From: Isoetes taiwanensis | Lineage: Eukaryota; Streptophyta; Lycopodiopsida; Isoetales; Isoetaceae | Direction: 5' to 3' | NCBI GenBank assembly: GCA_021234155.1 | Contig: JAJEKV010000046.1 | Coordinates: forward strand, 2,160,298-2,224,297 | DNA: 64,000 bases | Shown: piece after piece, positions 1-12,289 of the stretch | How positions within the stretch are numbered: position 1 is the first letter of the stretch | Layout: every line of letters starts with the position of its first letter | Translations under genes and position numbers: made by a program | The notes under the pieces: generated by a model | Databases searched by the model: none | Told to the model about the DNA's origin: nothing | The model's input: the letters and a program-made list of their open reading frames with translations, nothing else

Positions 1-514
1 GATAGAAAGTTGTTTAGTCAAGTACACCAGTTATGCTACTTCCAAGAACATGAAATGTTGCTCATTCATGTTAGGAACTTGCATGCTTGCCACCTTATCT
101 TCATGCACATGCAATAATTTCATGTGTTATGTACCCAGAATTGAGAGGGAACAAATTGACAAGTAGAAGTACGCATTATCTTTGGCAAATCTGTTGTAGC
201 TTCCTAGCCAATCACTTGGTGCAAAGTGCCTCTCTTGAATGCTTATCGTGATAATATGTGGTCCTAACATTAGATGCATGTGGGTCCTAACCTCTATTCC
301 CACATTGACTTAGCATTTTTTAAGCTTATTTTTTGCACTTCCAAGGTGATATTATAACTATCATGGTTATGTTGACTTCCAAAGTGCGGGGATAAACGAA
401 AGGTGCAGAGGACATAGACATAAAACCAAACCCAATTCAATGATATTAATACACACAAGAATGAAAAACAGTTATGTACAAGTTTTTACAAGTGCTGTAG
501 GGATCTTAAATGAA
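1..514. other. 3' flank of PCO gene, no feature seen
   Basis: AT-rich sequence downstream of the PCO stop codon. It probably holds the 3' UTR and polyadenylation region of that gene. I see no open frame, repeat or RNA gene I can support. Confidence 0.4.
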
Positions 515-1870
515 CTAGTAAGTGGTCGGCTTAGGACCTCTGTAAGGTTCAGGTTGCATAGATTGCATGGCAAAATCCTCGCCACACTTCTGCAGCCAAA
601 CATATCTTCCTCCTTCTTCCATATCTACTCCAAAGTTAGTCAAGGATTGAGAATCTGTTAGCAAGCATGAATTTATCAGAAAACACTTTAGAATTGAATT
701 TACAATATAGGTTCATAAATGAATCAATTATCTGCAATGGGTTGTAAATCTTTTGATTTAAAATTTACAGCCCATAGTAGATCATTGATTCATCTCAAAT
801 CTATAAGAAATTGTAGAATCGCATACAAGATGCACATACTTTCAAACTCAAACTCTCGAAAATATGAGCATTGTCTTTCATCCGAATAGGGTGGAGCTAG
901 AACATCTAGCAGAGCACAGGGGCTCAATGCCTGGAAGGAGTGCATGTTACCACTGCTTGAAGCATACAATACCCAAGGTTCACATGGTGCTGTCAGAACT
1001 TGGTCTCTAACAACTCTTGCTAACCTAGCTGCACATGTCAATACCATTAATAAGTTTTTCTGATCTAACCATTTGATCCAGTTTTTTGTCCCATGGCCTT
1101 ATAGTTTTGTTCATGATCCAAATAGGCTTACGTTGTGATTCATCTAGATGCAGATCATCCTCCAAAGGATCAGCCCAGTCATATGCCTTGATTTTTATAG
1201 ATCCATAGAGCAACTTGCTGATTACTGTCATGCCCGGATGATCATGTAGCGGCATCACTGCAGATGTTGGCAAACAAAATATACCTATCTGAGAAGAAAA
1301 GACGAAGATTTTCAGCTTAAATTACTTGTATTTAATTTATCTCTATCTTATCTCACCGTAAAGAATTTACACTCGTACATATGCTGATAATAAATTGGTA
1401 AAGAAGATAAAGCATTTCTTTCCCTGTCTTGTGCAACTCCTTCATCCAGTCCGACATCGCAGGCTTTGATTCTATCTGCATAATGCGGTATTCCACATGA
1501 AAAAAGTGAAAGGTTTGGATCCCTATGCATTTTTGTTGAAGAGTCTGGGGACAGCTAAAGCTCTAATCTTTTCAAGTCTTTCAGGGAAAAGCGCTCTGCA
1601 AAAGGGAAAAACTTATTTGCTACAATGCAAAAGAATTGTTTTAGGTCTTAAGAAAGGCTTACCTACAACGGACATGACAGATTCTACTGCTTGCGTGGAT
1701 TCTACATCAGAGGTAAAAGTTGTTTTGCATCTGTCATAAAGAATCTGTACCGCTGTTTTGTTATGATCCCAAACCATCTGCAATGCCTTTCTTCTGCCCG
1801 CTTTAGTCTTTAATCTTTGTTTATTTCGGCCTCTTCTAATGCTTCTTGATTCTTCAGGCGTCAAAATCAT
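515..1870 (-). CDS. PCO: Plant cysteine oxidase (PCO), five coding exons
   Basis: Iron-dependent thiol dioxygenase that oxidises N-terminal cysteine of target proteins (known for the family: group VII ERF factors), sending them to the N-degron pathway and so sensing oxygen. Coding exons on the minus strand: 1870-1663, 1475-1357, 1288-1132, 1028-840 and 654-515, every intron GT..AG, phases compatible, stop TAG at 517-515; predicted 270 residues, normal for PCOs. Visible motifs: a basic stretch (RRGRNKQRLKTKAGRR), then VQILYDRCKTTF; IGIFCLPTSAVMPLHDHPGM with the two metal-ligand histidines; SKLLYGS and KAYDW; the third ligand in SGNMHSF; LLDVLAPPYSD; C-terminal PYRGPKPTTY, where family members usually end in GPVIRT. 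The start is the first ATG in frame in exon 1; no frame-compatible extension into the upstream exon exists. Family assignment is strong; the start is less certain. Confidence 0.93.
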
Positions 1871-2157
1871 GCCGACACTATCTCCGGCAGATCTAGATGC
1901 CGAGCTTAAACTAAACCTGACAAAGAAATGCAAGAACTCAAAATCTAAGACCAGAAAAAGGAAGACAGATTCAAGAGCTTGAAAAGGTCGTTTACATACA
2001 TTTATAACTTCAAAAAGATCCGGCAAAGAGATGTTGGATGAAGACAAAGGATTGAAAACAAAAATCTATAGTTAGAATGCACCTGATTTGAGAGGGATGA
2101 AGCAGTTTTAAAAGGAAGGAGAATTCGAGGATGAACAGTAGCCGCCGCCGCCATTTC
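1871..2157 (-). promoter_or_regulatory. PCO 5' leader with probable leader intron and spliced uORF
   Basis: Upstream of the PCO start lies an ATG in good context (AAATGGCGG, about 2152) opening a frame that begins MAAAATVHP and reaches a CAG|GTGCAT donor near 2081. An acceptor (TTTCTTTGTCAG) lies near 1915. Splicing them puts GTT TAG directly after the junction, closing a 25-codon upstream ORF. No alternative AG nearby joins this frame to the PCO frame. I infer a leader intron and a possible translation-limiting uORF, unless transcription starts downstream of the ATG. Confidence 0.45.
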
Positions 2158-2409
2158 CAGGAGCTCAAAACTGCGGCCAGGACGTGAAGATGGATACTAG
2201 TTATGGAACAATATGCTTGCATTTTAGAAAAAGACCTCTCTTTTTTCAGGGCCCATTGGCCCATTTGAAGAATCCAGTTTCCACCCAGCCGACAAACCCA
2301 AAAACATAATTTAGCATTGTTTGCCCAACACCCAACCCCTATATTTGATCAAACCCGACGAATATTGGCATTGTTTTGCCCCTAACCAAATTTAATGCGT
2401 ATGATGTAA

Positions 2410-2411
2410 AA

Positions 2412-2445
<34 letters not shown>

Positions 2446-2453
2446 GTCTATCT
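2410..2453. repeat. (TATC)n tetranucleotide microsatellite
   Basis: About ten uninterrupted TATC units followed by imperfect ones. It lies roughly 250 bp upstream of the PCO leader, so it sits in or near that gene's promoter. Confidence 0.9.
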
Positions 2454-2459
2454 ATTTTC

Positions 2460-5400
2460 TTTCTTTTTCTTTGCCCCGGTCAAGAGGGGCCTTCCTCCTC
2501 ATCTTCCTTATCCAGTTTTCCACATTCTCCTCGCAAGCTAGTACCACCTGGAAATTTTTTTATTTTTTTTTCCGGAGGTACAACCTACAGCTTTCTCTAT
2601 CAACTGAACAATATGAAGTTTATGCCACGAGTTTTCTATTGGGATCTCTCACTTTGTCAGTAATCTAGTAATCTGCAACTACTTTCATAGCACTTTAAAA
2701 GCATATTCTTATTGCCAGGTAACAACAACACTTCAGTGCTACGAAAGTTTTTCCCTTGCAAAACCTTCACTTGTCCCATAGGTTGATTTGGTCTCCATGG
2801 GTGTACGATTCGACTCAATTCAATTACTTACAGAGTTGATCATGCTAACCTCCATGTCAATCACTTAGATGGAAGAAATGACCAACTTGTATAATTTATG
2901 CTCCAACCCCAACACATTGACAACGCACTCAAAGTGCATGCCCAAAAATTGTAAAAAATAGCAAGAAGGAAACAGTAACATGACATGGAAGGTTGCCCAA
3001 ATATGGACACGCGTTAATCACCATCTACAATTTTAGACATTGAAGGATGATGGAACCTCTGGGATGCAACCATAATGTGACGCTATGCTTGCCCAACACG
3101 TTTCCGTGGTCTAAAAACTAATGGGCCCTATGTCTATGTTATTTCGGGCTGTGATTTCACCATATGAATTTATTTCAACCTTATAGCTACAACACTAAGG
3201 AAAACTTCAAAGTTTCCAGCAAGAAAAGACATACACAAATAACTCTAAATCCAACTAACAACCGTATTATTAAGTCATAAAGGTCATTCTTGAAGTTATT
3301 CAACAACTATATATCCTAAATTATTTACGAGAGTACTTATCGACATATAGTTGTAAGAAGACATAATAATTACAAAAAATATTTATGTTTTTTGAAAAGC
3401 CATGTTTGGAACTTTGGAATCCTTATGTTGTTGAAAAGACATGTTTGGAACGTTGGAAACGGTGTTGATCCTCATGTACATTGTGTCTTTGGGGATGTTC
3501 ATTGAAAGGTAGCTTGTTAGAGACTAGATGCTTTAAGAAATGTTTTTGTACTTGCCCCCACATCTAGTATTAAAGTTGTCATAAGCTTACTTTATGAGAG
3601 CTAAGATGCTTTAAGATAATTGTTTTCTCATTGTTCACTGTTAAGGTGCTCAATCATGTTCTGTCCTTCAAGCACTATATATGTACTTTATTAGAGGAAA
3701 TGCTCTTTAAGGTTGTTGTTTTGAAATTGTTTCAAATGACGCCCCCACATTTGGGATGTGAACTTTGCTGTAATCTATGTCGGGGCATTATAAATATGCA
3801 ACATCTTGTTAGCAGAAGCTTGCAACATCATAGTTCACACCCGCAAAGGGGATTTATATTTGATGTGGGAACCACGAGAAGATAAAGATCACCCCACTCT
3901 AGACAATTATTCTATTCCCCAACACCCCATTTGGCTGCTCCCATTATTTTTTGACGTATTGTATGCTCTCAATGTCAAGTATTGTTTCATCCAATGACTT
4001 TGTCCTCCTTTTACCAACCATGGACTTGAGTCAAAACGCATGAGTAATGCAAATTTAGCCATAACAAAATATACGTGGTTGATAACGACAATTCATAATC
4101 AAGAAGCTCTAGTAGTAGGTAGGGAGGGTGAGAGATGAATTTAAATTTTAACAAATTGACTTGAATACTGTGCAAATGTTTGTTGTTTTATTTAGCTCGA
4201 GTTCTGTGCTTGGATGCATTGGAAATAAAACTCAAGAGGACTTACTTTAAAACTAACCTGATTAGTTTGTAATTTGAGTACAGACAAAGGAGGAGACACC
4301 CAATTCTAACATGTGCGCCCCTTCACTTGTTGCGCTCTCTACATATGTCCAATGTCGTCACAACCTTAGCAAGGCCCCACCAATATAAGAAAATGGTTTT
4401 ATATCCATTATGCCTTTTACGATGATGATGGGAGCATGATGGGCAATGCTATTTGCTGCCTCTATAGCTTGTTGCATTGCATAATAACCTCTTAAAAGGC
4501 ATAATCGCTGCCCCTAAGTCATTATCTCTTCTATCTCAGCCGACGATGGAAACAATTGCGCTATAGATGTAACATATAAGAATACATGTAGATCAAAAGC
4601 AAAACATATGGATACGTAGAAGATCATTTAGAAAGTGCATCAAGACGCATAGAAAATATTGAATGAACTGAAGAGAATATTGTATTCCACAAAGAAACCT
4701 CATCAGATTGTGACAGAGGGAGCCCCTATAAAGAGCATGTAGAAGAAGAACACCATATTAACTTTCTAATGTGTCTCTTATATGCAGGCTTAGAAAGCTA
4801 AATGATAATTACTTTGGAACCTCATAAGATACCTATGAAGCCACACTCACAAAGTGCTAGCTCAACATCATTAAAATGAGACACATGGGGGTGAGAGATC
4901 GTAAGGAGGATGGGTCAAGCGATGCTATCCCCAGTGTCTTTTATTGAAGGACGAGAGATAAATTTCATTATCAATCAGGAAAATGGTACAATAAGATGAG
5001 AGACGGGTTTGAAACTCAAAGGGAGAAAATGTCCCTTTATGTAAGACTACCTACACATCTCAAAATCTCATTTAGTATGACTCTCCTCTCACCCATGGGT
5101 GTTGAAGACCGCTTCTTTCTAGCTGTCTTCTTGAGTGTAATAATACTTTTTCGACTATCAGAATGCTCCATTATAGTCTTAGGAATTTCTAGAGATGACT
5201 AAAATACAAAATAAGATGTCATAGATGGAGCCAAAGTAGCTTCCCTTACATCTGGATGAACTATCACTTCCTGTAGCCTTGCCATACCTAGATTTAAGGA
5301 AGATGGTTCTATCACATTCATATCACATATTGAAAGACACAATACCAAGAGAGGGCCCTTGAGATGGAAGAGCCTCAGGCATGACAGTGGAAGATGAAGC

Positions 5401-5817
5401 TATAGCAGGAGGTACAATAATTGAGGAGGTAATAGTGGACAAACTAGTACTAGGAGTATTCGCAGAAGAAGAAATCACAGGACACTCAACTTTAGATGAG
5501 GGAGTCACCGAACATTCATCTTTAAATGAGAAAGCATTGGTAGAAGGTGCAAGAGGAGAATCTTAAAGTGGCATGGTAGCAGTAGGAGTAATCCTATAGC
5601 ACTTGCCACTTATGACAATAACACACTTAGGAATTGCTTGAGCAACGGGGATAGAAACACAAATACATGGATCATTGATAATAGAGTGGGAAATGTGCAT
5701 GCCCATGCCATTGGAAACAAACTATTAAAAAATCACGAGCAAGTAGATCAACTAGATCAGGTATGTAGTATTGATAGAGGATGTTACTAGTGCCCAAAGG
5801 ATCCATACCTCGAAAGT
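2460..5817. other. Spacer, no supported gene
   Basis: AT-rich sequence with only short frames. There are weak local duplications around 3390-3470 (CATGTTTGGAAC twice) and 3520-3620 (GATGCTTTAAGA-type segments). On the minus strand 5580-5040 there are Ser/Thr-rich and basic stretches that could be remains of a retroelement polyprotein, but no domain motif is visible and I do not assign it. Confidence 0.4.
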
Positions 5818-5894
5818 CATTCTAACCACCAGATGAGGTATTAATGTTTCAAAAATACTTAAGGGTAAGGATCTAATTAAGACAAAATGTTTTA

Positions 5895-5912
5895 GAAAGT
5901 TCTAGAATATTC
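5895..5912. promoter_or_regulatory. Perfect heat-shock element consensus, four units
   Basis: GAAagTTCtaGAAtaTTC, i.e. four alternating GAA/TTC units with 2-bp spacing, the known binding consensus of heat-shock factor trimers. More imperfect TTCtaGAA units continue to about 6000. Whether any factor binds here is not shown. Confidence 0.6.
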
Positions 5913-6159
5913 TAGATAGTTCTACAATGTTCTATAATAATGTTCTAGGAAGTTCTGGAGTGTTCTAGATTGTTCTAGAACGTTCTTGAATATTTTGATA
6001 GGTGCGACTTGTGTCGCCGGATCTAGTGGTCCATCTCGTCTGTCCATTCGTGCACAAATATCCCACATACATATATGCAAATAAGAGACTCCTTTTCTAG
6101 TATATAAGGGGACCATCCACATGAGGATGGCCATTCTAGTTCATGATTAGAATGTCCTA

Positions 6160-6216
6160 TATCATATCATATCATATCATATCATATCATATCATATCAT
6201 ATCATATCATATCATA
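6160..6216. repeat. (TATCA)n pentanucleotide microsatellite
   Basis: About eleven units of ATCAT/TATCA immediately before the ATATATGTTCTTATG start of the large repeat unit. Confidence 0.9.
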
Positions 6217-6777
6217 ACATATATATGTTCTTATGTTTGTAACACTCAATCCGACTGTTGATCTGAGATCCTACGGCTCACGCGGGCTTTGGGACGTATC
6301 ATTGCGGCCCCGGATGGCTTGAGGAGTTTGTTTGTCGCTTATATGTAGCGATCCCACGTCCGTGTTGATTTGATCGATCGCGTCATCCAAGAGATCCTAT
6401 GGCTCACGTTACTTTGGGACATCCTACGGATCTAACATATATATGTTCTTATGTTTGTAGCGCTCAATCCGATCAGTTGATCCAGGAGATCCCGGCCGAC
6501 TCCACGTGGGCTTTGGGATGTATAAATGCGGCGAGATGGCTTGGGAGTTTGTTTGTCGCTTATATGTATGGCGATCCTACTGGCCCAGCTGATTTGATCC
6601 CCGACGCTTCGATCCGAGATCCTACAGCTCACATTGCTTTGGCACATATCCTACGGTGCACATGGCTTTGGGAATTATATGTAATAGATCCTATGGCTCA
6701 TGTTGCTTCAATTATTGTCACATAATGAGATCTCGACCCTTGATCGGGTCCAAGATCCTACGGCCCACGTTGAATGC

Positions 6778-6905
6778 TCATCCCTTAAGAAAAGGCTTTT
6801 AAAATTTTTATGTTCTATGGGGGATTCGAACCTTGGTCATTGACCCCCCAACCCCCCATTCTAACCACTAGACCAAGCATTAATTCTATAAATAATTTAT
6901 GTTTC
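6778..6905 (-). repeat. tRNA-derived SINE-like cassette 1
   Basis: Read on the minus strand, an A-box-like TGGTCTAGTGGTTAG (complement of 6861-6875) precedes a perfect B box GGTTCGAATCC (complement of 6822-6832), at the spacing seen in tRNA genes. The anticodon arm is not foldable as a functional tRNA, so I read this as a tRNA-derived head. It is a module inside the large tandem unit. Confidence 0.6.
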
Positions 6906-6931
6906 AAATACACTTAAGGGTAATATTTTTA

Positions 6932-7050
6932 CTCATCCCTTAAGAAAAGGCTTTTAAAATTTTTATGTTGTATGGGGGATTCGAACCTTGGTCATTGATC
7001 CCTCAACCGACCATTCTAACCACTAGATCAAGCATTAATTCTATAAATAG
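6932..7050 (-). repeat. tRNA-derived SINE-like cassette 2
   Basis: Second copy about 155 bp after the first, with B box GGTTCGAATCC (complement of 6977-6987) and A-box region at the complement of 7011-7030. Both share the AAAGCCTTTTCTTAAGGGAT tail region. Confidence 0.6.
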
Positions 7051-7084
7051 TTAAGGGTAACATTCTAATTAAGATAAAATAGAG

Positions 7085-7400
7085 TATACCATTCTAGCTA
7101 GTTCAAAAGAGTTCTAGAATGTTCTGGAAGGCTCTAGAAAGTTCTAGAATCTTCTAGAAAGTTCCAAAATATTCTAGAAAATTCTAGAACATAAGAGAAT
7201 CTGGAGGGAATCTAAGAAAATTCTTCCAGAAAGTTCCAAATTGTTCTAATAAGTTCTAGAATGTTCTAGAATGTAGGGGAATCTATGGGAATGTAAGAGA
7301 ATCTAGGGAAATACTTCCAGAAAGTTCTAGGATATTTTGAAAGTCTCACAATGTTCCAGAAAGTCTTAGAATGTTCTAAAAAGTTCTAGAATGTAAAGGA
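7085..7400. promoter_or_regulatory. Dense heat-shock-element-like array
   Basis: Runs of alternating GAA and TTC with 2-bp spacers. The best, 7137-7164, has six consecutive perfect units (GAAagTTCtaGAAtcTTC, then taGAAagTTC). Another four-unit run lies near 7172-7190 (TTCtaGAAaaTTCtaGAA). The array decays into AATCTAAGGGAATCT-type repeats after about 7400. Confidence 0.65.
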
Positions 7401-8276
7401 ATCCAGGAGAATCTAACGGAATCTAAGAAAATCTCATAAAATGTAAGAGAATCTAGGAAAATATTTACAAGCCTAAGGGAATTTCTTAAAATCTAGGGGA
7501 TCTAAGGGAATCTTCATAAAATCTAAGGGAATGTAAGAAAATGTTGATGAAATATTAGAGTAACTAAGGGAATCTTTATAGAATCTCTTTGAATGTCATA
7601 TAATGTAAGGGAACCTAGGGCAATCTCGTAAAATCTAAAGGGATCTAAAGGAATCTAAGGGGATCTTCATAGAATCCTCCAAGAGAACTTTGGTAGAATC
7701 TTATAGAATCTATAGAATATTCTCAAGAGATTCCTTTAGAATGTAGGACACGACAAGAACTTGCACGTAGGAACATGCTGAAACTCGAACATGCACCGTA
7801 GGACGCATTAAATTTCTTGTATATATATATCTAACATATATATATTCTTATGTTTGTCCCACTCAATCCGACCGTTGATTCGAGATCCTATGGCTCACGT
7901 GGCTTTGGGACATATCGTACGACCCAGATGGCTTGGGAGTTTGTATATAGATTATATGTAAGCGATCCTACGGTCCAGGTTGATTGATCCTGATCGTCGG
8001 TCCAAGATCCTCTGGCTCACGTTGCTTTGGGACACATCCTACGGTGCACATGGCTTTGGGAATTATATGTAATAGATCATGCGGTCCAGATTGTTCTTGA
8101 TCCTGATCGTCGATCCAGGATTTTACGGCTCACGTGGCTTAGCACATATCCTACGGTGCACATGACTTTGAGAATTATATGTAATAAATCCTATGGCTCA
8201 TGTTGCTTTAATTATTCTCACGTAATGAGATCTCGACCCTTGATGGGTCCAAGATCCTACGGCCCACGTTGAATGC

Positions 8277-8400
8277 TCATCCTTTAAGAAAAGGCTCTTA
8301 AAAGTTTTATGTTGTGTGGGGGATTTGAACCCTAGTTAGTGTGACCCCTAACCCTCTATTCTAACCACTAGACCAAGCATTAATTCTACAAATAATTTAT
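8277..8400 (-). repeat. tRNA-derived SINE-like cassette 3
   Basis: The same module in the next tandem unit. The B box is degenerate (GGTTCAAATCC on the minus strand, complement of 8321-8331), while the TGGTCTAGTGGTTAGAAT A-box region is intact. Confidence 0.55.
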
Positions 8401-8454
8401 GTTCCATATATACTTAAGGGTAATATTTTAATTCGGATAAAATAGAGTATAACA

Positions 8455-8650
8455 TTCTAGCTAGTTCAAAAGAGTTCTAAAATGTTCTGGAAGGCTCTAG
8501 AAAGTTCTAGAATCGTCTAGAAAGTTCCAAAATATTCTAGAAAATTCTAGAACATAAGAGAATCTGAGGGGAATCTAAGAAAATTCTTCCAGAAAGTTCC
8601 AAATTGTTCTAATAAGTTTTAGAATGTTCTAGAATGTAGGGGAATCTATG
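8455..8650. promoter_or_regulatory. Heat-shock-element-like array, second unit copy
   Basis: Homologous to 7085-7400 but more mutated. The longest perfect run is GAAagTTCtaGAA followed by a mutated TTC. Confidence 0.5.
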
Positions 8651-11454
8651 GGAATGTAAGAGAATTTAGGGATTCCTTTACATAAAGGAATCCAGGAGAA
8701 TCTAACAGAATCTAAGAAAACCTCATAAAATGTAAGAGAATCTAGGAAAATATTTACAAGCCTAAGGAAATCTCTTAAAATCTAGGAAATCTAAAAGAAT
8801 CTGCATAAACTCTACGGGGAATCTAAGAAAATGTTGATGAAAACTTAGAGTATCTAGGGGAATCTTTATAGAATCTCTTTGAATCTCATATAATGTAAGG
8901 GAACCTAGGGAAATCTCATAAAATCTAAAGGGATCTAAGGGAATATAAGGGGATCCTCATAGAATCTTGGAGAATCTACGGAAATCTAATGGAATCTAGA
9001 GGGAATCTTATAAAATCTAGAGGAATCTCCACGAAACCTCCAAGAGAACCTTGGTAGAATATTGGAGAATCTATGAATTTAGAGTATTCTCAAGAGATTC
9101 TTTTAGAATGTAGGGCACGACAAGAACTTGCAGCATAGGAACATGCTAAAACTCGAACATGCACCGTAGGACGCATTAAATTTCTTGTATATATATATAT
9201 CTAATCTAATCTAACACTAGTTATGGTGCCCGGCGTTGCCGGGCCTAGTAACGATTTGAAGTCGTGGTTGTTTATTTGCAAGGGGCAAGGGTAAAAAGAG
9301 GAACTTTTATATGTTGAATGTGATCTACGCGCCAATTGGTGAGTTATTGTGGTTTCATGTGGTTACCTAGACGGTAGTGGATGAGTTTTTGTGGCCTATG
9401 TGAATGGGCTAAACAGTATGTTAAGGTTGGGGCGAAGTAGTAATGTAGAAGAATGTGTAGGTTTTAGGTTGCGTTGTGCAATTTGAGATGTTGTGCTGTA
9501 AAAATGTGAAAGAAAACTATTCATTTTAGTTGGAATGAAGTAAAAGAAGAGCATCGACCACAGAGTTTGGGTAGCCATGAAATTTCCAAAACCATCTCAA
9601 CAACTTGTTAATTCTAGAAGCAAAATAGTAAATTGTATTTCAACATTGCATGTTGTATGTAGTTTGCAGCTGCAATTAAAAAGGTTTGAAGAGAAGAAAA
9701 CATTAGGGCAATATATCAGAGGAAGAACATGGATCAGGTTAATCCGACCTTTAAAAGGAAATGATCCTTTATTTTGTTCCAAGTCTACACATTTGGATGT
9801 GCAGGCAACAGTTCCAGAACATTGCAAGGAGTGCTGAAATTAGATCTTGAACATGTTAAAATACACATTTTTGTTGCTATCTATGAAAAGAGAATATCAT
9901 CGATAAGCTTAACCCTTTGGAAGTTGGTGGCAGTGCTACGACCCTTTGTGAAAGAGCTGAGAAGCCTATTCCTGATGTACACAAAGTTAGTACAAAGAAT
10001 GTTCATATTCCTGGTTCGTCTACTTTGTTATGCAAAGTACAAAGGGTTAGGTTCTTTGGCCGTCACATGAAGAACACAGAAATTGGTGAGAAGTAAACTT
10101 GCAAAAGGAGATATCATTTACTATAGCAGGACATTGGCAAGAGGTAAGAACAATTCTCAATGTAAACCTTGTTGTGAAAATGGAAGAGGTTCAACGTTAT
10201 TGTCATCTATAACTTGTCGTCTGTAATTTCTAAAACTTATTCCTCCATTTTCTGTAACTGGTTCAAGTGAGTATATGTAACCGCTATGTTTCAATACAAC
10301 ATGTCGATTAAGGCAAATGCACAGTCTGGATATATTTCTATATGAAAACCGAATTGCAGATGCTCACGTTGTAGCAAGATCTCATTAGCAGATTGCGACT
10401 ATTAGATGTTTGGAGCATAAGCCAGGTTATAGGCCAGATAATGCCAAGAATTGTAAAAATAGGGTTCTACTCATATCTTTTATGGAAGCATGAAAATTGT
10501 GTCAGAGATTACCTGTGCTGAACACTAAGTGAAGTCGAATACTTTTCATGGGTTTCCCCAAGCTGTGAGCTCTATTCTTCATGGAACATAAGACTTGGTT
10601 CTTCCATCTCTCCTGTTGCGTGGATCCTTGGAGAGTAACGTAGCATATGTGCTCATTGCCATCTCTAGATTGGAAAGTTGCAAGCAAATCAAATTACAAG
10701 CTACTCTCTTATAAATAAAGAAATGAGAATACAAATGCCCACCCTTTGTGGATCCTACAGTTTCGTGCATTCATCCATTAAGTCAAGAGCACGACTATTG
10801 GAGCAAATATATTCTGTGACTGGTAGCAGTAGTTGATACACGTGAAGCATCCATAGGTTTTCAAAAATGTGTAGTGAGATCCAGAAAGCAAAACGTACAC
10901 GAATCATCTTTAGCTGATGTCAATCTCTAGAAGAGCTTTAAAGATGCTGCCAAAGCTCACAAAGAAACGGTTGATGGTTTCATGGGTGTGGGACATACTA
11001 TAACCTGTAGGAACACTAAGATAAAGAAGTCTGATTGATCTACACTAATGCAACATGTGAAATCCTGGTAAATTATGGAAAAGCATGGTAATACTGATTA
11101 TCAAACATTTAAATGCACTATTTAAATTCAAACACGCAAATCTACCTTAGCTTTGTTGTCATATGTGGTCTGGTGAGTCTATCTTGGGCTTCCAATGTTG
11201 CATGTCCAGACCTGGTGATGAGTTATTTGTTTAGCTTGCGTGGTAATCTTGAACAACAGAAGCAATGCATATTCTTGAATCAATCATTTCATCCTTAGAA
11301 TAAATTGATAGAAGCTGTGCAAGTGCACAATATGCCCTAATGCAACATAAGATGTTGTTGAAAACCAGATTATGAAAGAAGCAAGCATTAAACCAGCTGT
11401 ACTTGGTTGGCTATTTCCTATATCTCTAACTCGAAAAGAGAAACCATACCGAGC

Positions 11455-11519
11455 TTTCCAAGCAGGTTGTCGTTCAACTTTGTGACGACGTCTTAGAACT
11501 GTGTTCAAGAAAGAATGGT
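11455..11519 (-). pseudogene. Exon-like fragment inside Helitron C
   Basis: Bounded by a TTACTTGCAG acceptor and a GCTCG|GTATGG donor on the minus strand; the in-phase reading begins DHSFLNTVLRRRHKVERQ. I do not recognise the protein. The borders and the absence of any repeat character suggest a captured host exon. Confidence 0.35.
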
Positions 11520-12177
11520 CTGCAAGTAAGAAGTAATAAAACAAATGATAGTGCCAATTTAGAACATGCTTCGTTAGACATTGAAACACTGAAACATTGT
11601 AGGAAGCTTCATTGCATATTGAAACATGGAGCTTGCATTATCCTGATGTAGATTAGATGCTTAGGACTTCGATTACGCAACAATTGCTATTCTGGATATA
11701 AGAGTGGTATTGGATATATTATGAAGAAGATTCTGAAGTTGTTTCTTGATATGATCTGGTCTTGGATTATCGCAGAGTGCAGAACAAAGTTTAAAATTAG
11801 TTGGGAGTAGATGATGTCATAATAATACGTTCTGAAGTTGCTCAGGGTAGATTGCAGGAGTTAATTGTCTCATCATATGCACATTACTGGTTTTTCATCA
11901 TTTCATTGTCGTAAGTTTCGTTTGGTTGGCCAAACTTTATAATGTAACTACAAAAAGTTCCAATTTACAGCTAACGAACCTTTGAATAAAAATCTCTTAA
12001 TGTGGAAGTGTCTTATGGTTAGACAATCAGATAATGTGTAGATAGAGAATTCAAATTGGATAATGGGAATACCAACTTTGACATCTCATGTGAAAGATCT
12101 GAGCCAATAATTTGCTATGGGACATTCTGGTATATTTTTGAAATTGTGAGGATAATAAAAGAGATGGAGAAACCACA

Positions 12178-12289
12178 AAAATACCTTGATAATTATGCTT
12201 GCAAGGCGTGCAATGTGTAACATTGCAGCTGATGGATCATGGCACTTGTATATTGGTTTCGATAACTTCGACGCTTGTGAAACTTCCAA
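12178..12289 (-). pseudogene. Exon-like fragment inside Helitron C
   Basis: A minus-strand open stretch containing KLSKPIYKCHDPSAAMLHIA and ending at ATTATCAAG|GTATTT, a plausible donor. Unrecognised protein; likely from the same captured gene as neighbouring fragments because the strand agrees. Confidence 0.3.

Larger units (their letters stand above)
5818..9216. repeat. Compound tandem repeat, about 1.4-1.6 kb units
   Basis: Units start at about 6222 and 7830, with a partial unit at 5818-6221 and the continuation at 13689-14245 beyond a Helitron. Each unit runs: ATATATGTTCTTATGTTTGT, several diverged roughly 70-bp subrepeats around GATCCTACGGCTCACGT and TCCTACGGTGCACATGG, a tRNA-like cassette, a long GTTCTAGAA-type array, then lines based on AATCTAAGGGAATCT, ending AGGACGCATTAAATTTCTTG and a TA run. 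Open frames across the subrepeats are repeat translations. The order looks like a satellite-type unit assembled from smaller modules. Confidence 0.85.

Noticed and set aside
1613-2047. 144-codon minus frame as a complete gene
   Set aside because: It reads through two introns of PCO; motif content and splice sites show only 1870-1663 is coding.
5040-5580. Copia/gypsy polyprotein remnant on the minus strand
   Set aside because: Ser/Thr-rich and basic stretches only; no protease, integrase, reverse transcriptase or RNase H motif and no LTR pair found.
6399-6725. 108-codon open frame
   Set aside because: Translation of the GATCCTACGGCTCACGT subrepeats; the frame is lost in the sister units.
6822-6987. 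Functional tRNA genes
   Set aside because: A and B boxes are present, but no cloverleaf with anticodon and acceptor stems can be formed; copies are in tandem inside a satellite.
9577-10070. Overlapping plus-strand frames of 86-98 codons
   Set aside because: No motif, no splice support, inside Helitron C on the opposite strand from the exon-like pieces.
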